Source: Eupeodes corollae (lineage: Eukaryota > Arthropoda > Insecta > Diptera > Syrphidae). Taken from it: 64,000 nt of DNA. Below, piece by piece: positions 34,553 through 45,200 of this stretch. Made by a program: the position numbers and the translations under genes. Numbering within the stretch: the first letter of the stretch is position 1; each line of letters opens with the position of its first letter. The stretch is from contig NC_079149.1 in assembly GCF_945859685.1 (NCBI RefSeq), positions 10,327,118-10,391,117 of the forward strand. The letters run 5' to 3'. The notes under the pieces were generated by a model, which ran no database searches, was not told the origin of the DNA, and was given only the letters and a program-made list of their open reading frames with translations.

Positions 34553-36170
34553 CTATATTGCGATCACTGCTGGGCACACTTCCATCATCATGTTTGTCCG
34601 AACTTTCCGAGGAGCTATAATTGGTTCGGTCTCATATCCAGACCTAAGACCTCGAAATCCTTCTCCTACCTCTTTCGAGGTTCCCTGCCGCCAAGAAAAT
34701 GCATCGACAACCAGTGGCAAAATTGCCAAAATGGAAACAGCCACCAACAAGAAACAATAAGATTTAATAAGAAGAGTCCCTGGACTAGAGCTGCTCACGA
34801 GCTCTAGGAGTAGAAAAGGAAAAAGGAACACCGACTTCTCAGAATGAAAAAGAGAGAGCATGAGAAGCGTGTTGAAAGACTCAGTAGAAGAAAATAAGTT
34901 CGAAAGTTTTACGAGCAGGTAAAACGAAATTCACAAGTCCACAAACCTTGAACCGAAGCTTCAAAGACGAAACTGGAAACGTCATAGTAGAACTGCAGTC
35001 AATGGTGGGGATATGGAAGGTCCTCTTTTTCGGACTGTATAACGGCAGCGATGACGGACCGAGCTTCACTGTCAGGCAGGATGATCCATTCGACATAGAC
35101 TGCGAAATCCAACAATCACATCTTCCCAAATAAGACGAAGTAAAGGTTGCCATAGTAGTACCCGTGGCATGATGGTTAGTGCGTTGGACTGTCATGCCAG
35201 AGACCTTGGGTTCGATCCCTGCCTACGCCGTCTAAAGTCTTTTCACGGGTACTGCCTCTTTCGAGGAATTGACCAATTCTCCAAGAGTTACTCTTGTCAA
35301 GAAAAAGTGCTTTCTCAAATTAGTTCTCATTCGGCTCTGATTCGGCATATAAACGGTAGGTCCCCTCCATTCCTGACAACATTACTCGCACACAGGAATG
35401 GTTGAGAGTTGTAAGTCACTAGGCCTTAGTTCCCAACGGACTGTTGCGCCCCACAATTTATTTGTTTTTATTTTATTTAAAGGTTGCCATATCTTAGCTG
35501 AAGCTTAATAAATCTGCTGGTGCAAATCAATTAATAGACGAGCTCCTCGAAGCAGCTGGCTATGATTTGATTAGGACCAGCACGTGATAAATTATCTGTA
35601 AAATTTGTTTAGAAGAAAGCATGTCCGGTGAATGAAACCTCAGAATTGTTTTCCCGATATTGGAAAAGGAGGTCCTCTAAACTACATCAACTATAAAGGA
35701 ATAAATATTTTTAACGTCCCATAAAAAATCTTCTCTGCCGAAATACGTAAACCCTTAAATCCCATCGTCAACAACCTGATAAATCCATATCAGTGTTTAA
35801 ACCGAGAAAGCCCACAATCTATCAAATATTCGAATTACGACTAATCCTTGAAAAACCCCCAGAACATCAAATCGACACCCATCGTCTTTTCATCGATTTC
35901 AAGGTGGCATATGGAAGCATCCACAGTGATGAATTCTATAGAGCCATGTCTAGTTTTAGCATCCCTGGCAAACTCGTCCTTTTATGCAGGATGACCATTG
36001 AGAATTCGTTCTTCTCCTTAAAGATTGGGAACAACTTAGAGGCACTATCTTTGAAAAGTCTGCCCAATAACTGGCGTATGCTGATGACATTGACATAATT
36101 GGGAGAATTCACTGTGATGTCAATGGGGCTTTTGTGCGCATTGAGGCAGAAGCAATAATGGGTTTAGCGT
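34553..36170 (+). pseudogene. APE-type LINE, copy with endonuclease end and RT, split by a SINE
   Basis: At 34,553 the sequence picks up near the end of the endonuclease (DYIAITAGH..., VRTFRGA), then a linker and a segment with SFKDETGNVIVELQSM. The SINE (35,155-35,478) interrupts it. Beyond the SINE the same protein continues: NKSAGANQLIDELLEAAGYD, EWNL.IVFPIL, then RT blocks LRLILEKPPEHQIDTH, LFIDFKVAYGSIHSDEFYRAM and LAYADDIDIIG (catalytic YADD at about 36,080). Frameshifts occur throughout. It lies in the same orientation as a second copy of the family at 36,187-37,676. Confidence 0.75.
35155..35478 (+). mobile_element. tRNA-derived SINE with perfect 13-bp target duplication
   Basis: The head carries a box A-like TGGCATGATGG (35,165-35,175) and a box B GGTTCGATCC (35,209-35,218), the internal RNA polymerase III promoter of a tRNA-derived SINE. 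The body follows, with a T-rich tail. The flanks are the direct repeat AAAGGTTGCCATA (35,142-35,154 and 35,479-35,491), which proves insertion by target-primed retrotransposition into the LINE. It is the best-preserved of four copies seen in this window. Confidence 0.93.
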
Positions 36171-36186
36171 TTTAAAATAGGATGTT

Positions 36187-37676
36187 CAAATGGTAGACAT
36201 CTGCATTCAGGAGGACACAAGCGTCCACGGGTTTTTCTCAAAACCCACTCTTGTCTATCAAATCCTATTCTCACCTCCACGTGGTGAACATCGGGTGCCT
36301 AGTACCTCAACTGGAGATTGAGTTCCAACCCCAGTGGAAAGTTGTTTGGGCAGCAAACGAGAGTGGGGGAAGAGGTATTTCCACTAAGGCACCTCTCCTT
36401 ATCCAGACGGCAGCGGACGAAATCTCGAGATGGAATCAACGGTGGCCTCTACAGTTCCAGTAAGGTTGTACTACTTAGTGAACATCTTATAGGGCTTCTT
36501 CGACATATTCGGAGCCCAGGCCTGTAAGGAGCGGTTTATCCGGCTCCCCTTCCTTGGAGTTATACTAAGGATCTGGCCCTCCAGGTTGGAGGTTGTGCCG
36601 TCGGGGTGACTTCCTGGCCACGTAAAAAATACTTTTAGTTGCGAAGCACCAACAAGCCTCGGATACGGACGGATTCACTGTTGACAACCCAAGCAAACGA
36701 AATAAGGACAACAAACTTTGGATCTGTAGGTGGAATGTTAGGTCCCTTAACAGACCACGTGCAGCCGAACAATTAGCGGAAGCCCTAAACTGCTGCAAGG
36801 CAGATATTACCGCCATCCAAGAAGTGCGATCTGATTGACCGCGCAAACGCAAACTAAAAGGCTGCGATGTATACTACGGCGGCTGCTACCGAGAACAAAG
36901 ACAGCGCGCATGCCCCAACCGAGGAGAAAGATGAAGACACCAAAGACATATTCTTCGAGCTCTTGGACAAGACATATGAGCAGTGCCCTGGCTATGACAT
37001 TAAAATTGTCTTAGGAGATTTTAATGCCAAGCTAGGAAGAGAAGACATCTTTGGTGGCATAATCGGGAGATACAACCTCCGACAACGGATGCAGGCTGAT
37101 CAATTTCGCTGTGGGTCGAGACGTTCTGGTAGTTAGTACGCAGTTCAAGAGTACTTGGAAATCTCCTGATCAATCAACCGTCAACCAGATTGACCACATT
37201 GCGATCGACGCACGACACTTCTTTAGTATACAGGATATCCGAACATTCCGAGGGGCCAAGGTACGGCTACGGATATTACGATCCAAGCCAAAACAAGGAA
37301 GTACTGTGAGAAGATTCGACGTTAGACGGCTACAATAGCAGGAGACTGCCATGTCCTTTTCTGATCGAGTCTCTAATAACTTCTTAAAGAGTCCTATGCT
37401 GCCTGCATTAAGCATTGAAAACCAGTGACAACATTGCCTTGCAGCCATCAGAGATGCCGCCTCTGAAGTGCTAGGTTTCACACGGCCACCACAGCGAAAG
37501 CCCTGGTTTGATGACAAACGCCGGCAAGCGCACGCAGCTAAACAAGTGGCATATAAAACGGCGCTGCACAAAAGGACTAGAGCTGCTCGCGAGCTCTACG
37601 AAGAAGAGAGAGGAACGCCAGCTTCTTAGATGGAAAAAAAGAGAGCATGAGAAGCGCACGATCGAGGAGAGGGGAA
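36187..37676 (+). pseudogene. APE-type LINE, second copy: 5' region and endonuclease
   Basis: It begins with a 5' leader rich in CC (36,190-36,600). The endonuclease follows in broken frames: LWICRWNVRSL (36,718), ALNCCKADITAIQEVRSD (36,785), then FELLDKTYEQCPGYDIKIVLGDFNAKLGRED (36,955-37,050, with the catalytic GDFN block) and QIDHIAIDARHF..IQDIRTFRGA. From 37,350 the start of the downstream ORF follows. The RT domain is absent. It is a 3'-truncated or rearranged copy of the same family as the one at 34.5-36.2 kb. Confidence 0.7.
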
Positions 37677-37838
37677 CGAATCCGAACGGCTAATATGAAA
37701 AAACACTTTTTCATGACAAGATTTATTCTTGGAGAATTTGTAAATTCCTCGCAAGAGGCAGTACCCAAAGGCAGTGATCGAACCCAAGACCTCTAGCATG
37801 AAAGTCCATCACACTAACCATAATTCCACGGATACTAC
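37677..37838 (-). mobile_element. tRNA-derived SINE, 3'-deleted copy
   Basis: On the minus strand it starts GTAGTATCCGTGG at 37,838, with a diverged box A and the box B GGTTCGATC at about 37,766-37,774. It includes the CCTCTTGCGAGGAATT block and ends near 37,677 at the cggattcg word, lacking the last third of the SINE. Confidence 0.8.
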
Positions 37839-37959
37839 GGGTTTAGCATTTAATGAGGGGAGCCTACAACACCGACTTCACAGTCAAAATGTCACCATTG
37901 ACAGACGTAACTTGTAGGGTGTTAATATCTATTTTTTAAAATATGTACTGCAGGAATCT

Positions 37960-38170
37960 TTTCTTAATTGGGTTAGAAATAACTATTCGAACCTTTTAAT
38001 AAAGTATTTTTAGACTGGTTCAAATCTGATACCTACAAAATAAACGCTGGTGTTCTCCAGGGCTCCGTTTTGTCTCCGGCACTCTTCCTTATTTTTATAA
38101 ATAATCTTTTGTCTGAAACTTCTAACCCAATCAATTGTTTCGCTGATGACAGTAACCTCAGGTTTTGATA
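37960..38170 (+). pseudogene. LINE reverse transcriptase fragment
   Basis: The plus strand reads DWFKSDTYKINAGVLQGSVL, then SPALFLIFINNLLSETS, followed by INCFADDSNLRF, covering the RT turn and a catalytic FADD in place of YADD. Stops follow. It resembles the RT scrap at 24.0-24.4 kb and a different family from the neighbouring LINE copies. Confidence 0.7.
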
Positions 38171-38434
38171 TTCGTCTTTAGACTCTAACCATTTTGTTAC
38201 CTCTTTTGAACTGGCGATATCTTTTTAAAGCCTTTATTCTTCAAACATCGAGTACATTTTCCATATTTCACACTTGTTCAGTCTCTTAAACATAATCTAT
38301 ACAATGATATGTGACCGTTGTCTAACTGAAACATTTATTCCTCCTAAGCACTGTTGGCCTCAAAGTTTTATGTCTATCATTATTTTATATCTTCATATTC
38401 TTCAAGTGTTCCTATTACTTTGGCTATCGCTGTA

Positions 38435-39160
38435 ACTGGTACCTACTCACATAGATCAATCTCTCCATTAACATACAGAAAAAAAACCTATTTTATCTTA
38501 CGGTAATTGCTACACACTCAACAACCACACAAACTGCACTTACAACAAAGTCAAAAATAAATCCTATCAACCTCCTCAATCCATCAGAGAAGCGCACAAT
38601 GTTCCTTCCTCTAGAGCAAGACAAGACAAGACGCAACGACGACGACACGACAACGAAGCAAACAAACAGCAAGCCATAGGTACCTACAAGTATTTGGAAT
38701 GGAAGCTGCGAAGAGAAAATTACCCCGGAGATTGACGACGACGTTGTAGTATCCGTTGCTGGTGCTGCCACTGCCACTTCCACTACCATTATTATCAAGC
38801 AGCCAGTTGTAATGTTGTAAAATGTTCCATTCGACAAGAGAAAGATGTTCATAGGCCAAGGTTGACTTTTAATCACATTTGCAGGCACTTAATTAACTGC
38901 ATTAAACACGGTAATGTGGGTCGCGATTAAAGTCTAATGGAGCATTCGCTTTGAGATATAATTTTTGTTTTTTTATTTTTTATTCTTTTAATTTTTGTGA
39001 AGTTAGTTTTGAGATTCAAATAGAGACTGAGATTGAGGTAGAAGATATGAAAATTTAAGATCTGTAAGATCTTATCTTCAAGATTCCTAAATCACAGAAA
39101 CATCTTACAACGGCATTTTCCATTTCTTGTTCTAATTAAGTCTCTTTTTTTTATTTATAG
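38435..39160. other. stretch upstream of RalGPS, with a GC-richer patch
   Basis: 38,590-38,860 has clearly higher GC and CGACGACGACACGACAAC-type simple sequence, like 5' UTRs of fly genes. On the minus strand a codon-like frame contains YEHLSLVEWNILQHYNWLLD and a Gly/Ser run ending at a possible donor (CGGGGTAATT at about 38,735), but it has no ATG start and a poor acceptor. This may be untranslated leader or promoter of RalGPS, or an exon of an unknown gene. The rest is AT-rich. Confidence 0.35.
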
Positions 39161-39257
39161 ACAAAGCATTTACACAACCCAGTAAAAAAGATCCAGCAGC
39201 AAACTGTTGTCCTTATATTCAAATCTCCACATAAATTCTGGAAATGCATTGAATGCC
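39161..39257 (+). other. RalGPS 5' UTR segment of the first coding exon
   Basis: An acceptor (tttttttatttatag) ends at 39,160. The 97 bases before the ATG contain no in-frame open extension. At least one further upstream non-coding exon must exist, and I did not find it. Confidence 0.6.
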
Positions 39258-42200
39258 ATGATGCGCTACTCGGAAATCTCCCGAGATCTATCCTCGGATA
39301 GTCTTAAATTTGTCGAGGTAAATTAACAATCAAATTATTCCCTTAAAAAAAGCTTCTATAACCTTTTCTATTTTTAATTTGTAGCAGCCACATGCAGAAG
39401 AATACATTTACAAGAATTTACGTGACGAATCCCCACCGAGTGATATCTCAACACACAGTGGTCCATTGTTGAGTAAATCATGCCACCATCAGAATCAAAT
39501 CGGTGGCAGTTATATTGCCAACAATCGTCTGTCGTATGGTTCGTCGACGACACCACGACAAAAAAAGGACAAAAGCCTACCGTCGAGTGCTACCAAGGAA
39601 AGGGAATTCGAGAGAATTCCCTCGAAAACGCTAAATGCAAAAGGTTCGAGGAGGAAAAGTTCAATTGGTTCGGCATGTTTGAATGCAATGTCAACTTCTC
39701 CTGGTTCAGGGTGCTATTATTGTTATGGGTAAGTAAGAGAGATTTATTTATCCTTTTTGAATCTGATTATGATTATTTTGTGTGCAGATCAACACCACCT
39801 GGAAAGACACAAAGTCTTCCACTTAACTCATCTATCAAGAATTACGATTCGGTTATATTGAATGCCCTTCGAGTAACCGCCGAAGAATTGGCCAATCAGA
39901 TCACACTCCTGGACTTCCCTGTATTCGCTGCCATTCAACCAGACGAATTGACCAGCTGTGCATGGACCAAAAAAGACAAACACAATGTCACTCCAAATAT
40001 TGTTGCATTTACTAAACGATTCAATCACACCAGCTTCTGGACGGTGCAGGAAATTTTAAGCGGTGATCTTCCCAAACAGAGAGCCGAAATTTTAACACAT
40101 TTTATCAAGGTAAGAAAAAAAAATTAAAAAAGAACTTAAAAAACATAAATTGACCCCTTTGTCCTTTTTTTAGGTTGCCAAAAAGCTTTACGAACTAAAT
40201 AACTTACATTCGCTGTTCGCCATAATATCGGCAATGCAAAGTGCCAGCATATATCGCCTCAAAAAGACTTGGTCATGTCTCTCGAAGAAAGATAAACAAA
40301 CCTTCGATCGATTGGCAGATGTTTTTAGTGATCAAAAGAATTGGGCAAATTTGCGTGAGTATTTGGAGAGCCTCCGATTGCCGTGCATCCCATATTTGGG
40401 ACTCTTCCTTACCGACTTGATTTACATCGATCTGGCACATCCCCATTCGGGTGGTTTGGAGCCAGAACAACGACGCAATAAAATGAATAACATTCTGAGG
40501 GTCATATCGAATTACCAACAATCGGATTACACACATCTTGTGCCAATTGATGCATCACAAAAGTACCTCCAGTCGATTAGGTACATTGAAGAGTTGCAAA
40601 ATATTTTTGAAGAGGATCAATATAAGTGAGTTTTCGTTGTCTTGGGTGGGTTTTTAAAGGTTTGAAAATATAATCTTTTGTTGTTTTGTTTTTTTTCTAT
40701 AGGAAATCTCTCAACTTGGAGCCATCCTCTTCGGGGCCAAGTTCATCATCATGCAGCTCGAAGGAATCATTTAATGTTGATGCAGCCGCACCAGCTCTTG
40801 CCTGTTTAAATCTCTCACCCGCCAAAACAATGGGTTCTGTGCGCATAGCGAACGGAGCTAAATTCATTCCAGGCCATAGGAAATGCCGAAGCTTAGGCTC
40901 AAAGTAAGTTTTTGTTTTTTTTTTTTGTTAATTTATCAAATGCAATTGCTTCTATAACTTCTAAAAAATATTCAACAAAATCAAATCAAAATTCTTTGTT
41001 TATTTCCATTCAAAACCTCAAAACACTCGCATCTTTGTCTGTCTCTCTTGCCTGACATCATAATAATCAAATAAAAATGCAACGATTCACCAAAAACACA
41101 TCCAATTTATGATTTTCTTTGATTTTTTGATTTTCATTTGGTTTTTAAATCTTATTTCATTTGTTTGCCCTTAATTATTATTCACCATATCCACCACCAC
41201 AACAACAACTCACCACTAATGCTCGATTGTTGATTTGGTCTTTATTTTTCATTTGTTTTTTGTCCATTAAATCACTTGGCTCCTCTCTCGACCACCCTCA
41301 CATAACATCCACACAATACACTTTTATTTTTTGTTGTTATAATTTTTGTTTCTTAATTTTCGTTTACTATTCCAACCCCCCCTGAAAAAACAACAACAAA
41401 AAAAAACATCGAATTGATTGCAAATAAATTTAAAATCGAATCGAAATCGAAATAGATTTCGTAGCACAAGTTTGCCGCGAAATTTTTATCAAAAGTGCAA
41501 CTGCCCCATTATGATGATTGCGCCCGGAATTGGTACGATCTCAAATAAGCGATGCAAATGCCGGTGAGTTTCTACAGTTAAGAATGTTTAAACAAACCAA
41601 ACAAAATATATATTTTACCCTTTTTTAAAGTATTTTCGGTTGTTTTGGTTTTTGGGTTTTTTTGTTTTTTAAACTTTTATTTCCGTTTTCTGATTATGAT
41701 GATGATGATAATCTTTTGGTTGGGTTCACAATTTTTGTATACATATTGTAAATGTTTCTCCCATCTCTCCCTGATTCCCTTTATAGTGAATGTTTAGCTA
41801 AAGTTTGTGTAACATACTTAGATGTAACCCCATGTGCATTAAAATAAGAAAACATAAAAAAAAAAACATTTTTGAACTTGATTAATGGATTTCATGCATG
41901 TTGGTGAAGATTTATGGGCAGAGGTTTGTGTACATTAAAAAACAATGTACTTTTGTTTTTATCTTTTGACTGAAAGCAGCGACATTTTCATTCTTTAAAC
42001 TTTTCAAATGAAGATTACAGTACAATGCAAAAATTTTCGAACTGGTATTTTGTTGTATTAATCATTAAGGGCTCTGAAGTATTTTGTATGAAAATAAGAT
42101 TGAGTGAGGTTTCCGAAAGTTGTTAAAGAAAAGATTGTTCACTTCCTACATTTTCGTATTTTCTTCTCTATTGACCGATTCTGTACTTAGCCCTTTATTA

Positions 42201-45200
42201 CGTAAAATTAAAATGGTGTGCTTGAAACTTTGTCATTTTTTCGTAAAGAGGAGAGCTTATGTCTGGCAAAGTGAATTTGAGATTGTGATTAGAAGGAACA
42301 TTGCATTTTACAACATTGACGCTTTTTAGCTTTAAAAATTGGGAAAATCCGATAATAAGTGTTCAGAAATATGTATTTGGTCTTAAATTTGGATAAGATC
42401 AAATACAGTCGAATCTAAGCCTACGCCGTTTAAAAAAAAATGTTTTGTTTGCATATTTTTAATGTAGACATAACTTAAACCATGCTTTGAAAAGGATTTA
42501 ATCGAAAGCCTCAAATTCGGCCCCGCTCTGCCTATTAAATTGTAACATTTATCTACAAATATGTTTTCCAAAAGTAGTGTTTTTTAAAACTGCACTATTT
42601 TGACGAAACTATAGAAGATATCCTAAATCTGTAAAGCCTTACTTATTCACAAAAATTCTCGCTAGGTCTAGACACAAGTTTTTTTCCATTTTTAAATTCT
42701 TTTTTAGATTGAAAGACATGGTCAAAAAATACATTTTTTTTTCAAACCGTTGCCATTATGTCAAATTTTCAAATATCCAAAAAAGCTTGTGTCTAAACCT
42801 AATCAAAAAAAATGTTCCCCTTTCTATGGATTTTGTTCCATTCTTAATTTCCTTTATTCTAAACAAGTTCGAAAATGGGAAAATACTCATTTAGTGCGAG
42901 TTTGTTCCTGACACTTTAGTCTAGGGCGTAATTTACGAAAATAAAATGTATGTTTTTTTTTACATTTATTATTGATAGCATTTCCAATTACTTTTGGGGT
43001 CAAAAATAACAAACAAGGTCCAACTGCAATCTGATGGATACTCAGCGCGATATTTCATTTCTTTCACAAGAACACAAAATACAAAAACCAGTAAAAAATG
43101 GACAAAAATTAAACATTTAAATTTAAATTTTTTTGCTGCAATCGTACAAACTTCGTATGTTGTGCAGGTCTCTTGGACCACTCCATCAATAGGCCCTTTA
43201 AGTGCTTGCATTCCGACGAATTAAGTTATTTAATAAAACCAATAAAACAAATTTAGAATATTATACCTTTGTGAATTCACGAGTACTTTAAACTGTTGAG
43301 ACAACTTCAAAGGGTTTGAACTATCCTTAAAATACCTTAAAAAGCCCTTTGAAGTTCTACTAGCTCCTCCGTAAACAACATTCTTGCTGATATACTGAAG
43401 GTCTTGCAATTTAATCTACTTCATTATGTATTTATTTATGCATATTATATTTTAATTTCAAAATGTTTGTTTTCATTTTCTGAAACGTTTATAAAAATTC
43501 GTTTCAAATGCTTCGGAACAGCTGTTTCGAGTGTACAACATTTCGAGAAAGGAGAATTTTACTCTCGGGAGAAATTGCTTTTCCCGGGAATATTTAGAAC
43601 TGGGATGCAAGTAAACGTAAATCATATGTTTAATCAATAACATCCTGGCAGGGGTTGGCCTCCCTACTTTTGAAGAGCGAAGAGAAAAAAAATCAGATAT
43701 AACGTTTATGCTAAACTGATATTATCCTCGAACTAGATAATCGACAAAGAAGTCAATTTTACACTGAACAGGAAAAGAAATTACAAGACACCATCATGCA
43801 TTTTCACCATCGATCAATCTTGTAACTCTGAATTTCCATAACAACAGTTGTTAAAAACAAAACAATTCTGCCTTACTGGAACCTCCTTGGCTCATCGATG
43901 CCAATTCCCTATAATTAACCTCGCATCTCAAAAGAAAACCCATACAAACGTTAAGATATATCGCATGATTTTTCTAAAGATTTCATCTAAGCTCAAGTCC
44001 AAAAACTGGAAATTCACTTTTACGGATGGGTTCAAAACGTCACGGAATACAACCTTTGCAATTAAAAAATGAAGACGGTAGCACGATTTGGTAGTACTAT
44101 TTGGAATACTTCCACAAACCGCATCCATTTTAACTGCTGAAACCTTTTCCATTTTTACTGCCATTCAAGAGGCTTTAAAAGAAAGAAATAAGCAGATTAT
44201 ATGTACAGTCAGTCTCTTTACGATCTAATCTGTCAAAAATCGAATAACAACTCCACCAATCTCATCAACAACATCCGCTACTTATTGGTAAAATTCAAAC
44301 CAACACATAAAACTAATATGAACCTCTGGACACGTTGACATCCGTGGCAATGAGCTCGCGGATAAAGCCGTCAGCCTTACAAACAAGTCACCAACCTACC
44401 TCTAATCTATTTACACCAAGAATGACCTTGTGAATACCCTCACAAGACAACTGACCAGCACCCAAGAAAATAAATGGAGAATATACAATCACCACTATAT
44501 AGGAGTGAATCCAACCAAGTCAAAACCTATATACCCCACAAACAGCGAAAATTCAAAAATCAAAAACTTCCCTCCTCCCATTTGTCCTACCTGCAATACT
44601 ACATTTGACCTCCAACACCTGCTCCAAAACTGCAACAGAACTAGGCCAATCATTGAGAAAATTCTAAATGGAAACGACATCATCTATTATTGAGCTAGAA
44701 GCTCCATAATTTTATATAAGCATTTAATTTATTACTTGTTTGATAAATATCTAATAATAATAATACAAAAAAAAAAAAAAACAAATTATGCGAAATTTTC
44801 AGATTCTGGATATTTGTTTTTGGGTTTCAAAGCTTTAGAATTTTAAAATAATTATACAAGATAGAAATAACGTTGGAATGAATTTTGTATTGTTATTGTT
44901 TTATGACATTAATTTTTAAAAATATGGTTTCTGGAATATATGCTCTACGGTTTCGATCAACATAGTTCCATTTGATCAGCCCAATTTGTCACTATTTTTG
45001 TAAATCCGGTCATATGGCATCAGTATGGTGGCTTGAATATTGACTTGCAATGCTTCAAGACTGGTTTCTTAGTATAAATCAATGACTTTAGATACCCTCA
45101 TAAAAAGTGATCGAATGTAGTTCCGCGGCGCTAAGTTCCGCGAACGAGAGGACCAATTAGAAGGACCACTTCGATTTTGCAATAGCGTATTGTATGAAAA

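Larger units (their letters stand above)
34270..38432. mobile_element. composite block bounded by TA-flanked inverted termini
   Basis: Left terminus CAGCTATGTCCAAAATAATA continues GGAACACTT. Right terminus, reverse complement, CAGCGATAGCCAAAGTAATA continues GGAACACTT. TA flanks lie at 34,268-34,269 and 38,433-38,434. Such termini are typical of Tc1-like elements, yet no transposase is visible and the 4.16 kb between them is filled with LINE and SINE insertions. It is either one element repeatedly invaded, or two ends left by different events. Confidence 0.6.

Noticed and set aside
35160..35230. A genuine tRNA gene (box A and box B present)
   Set aside because: The sequence continues into a SINE body with a T-rich tail and target duplications, and the tRNA cloverleaf is not maintained.
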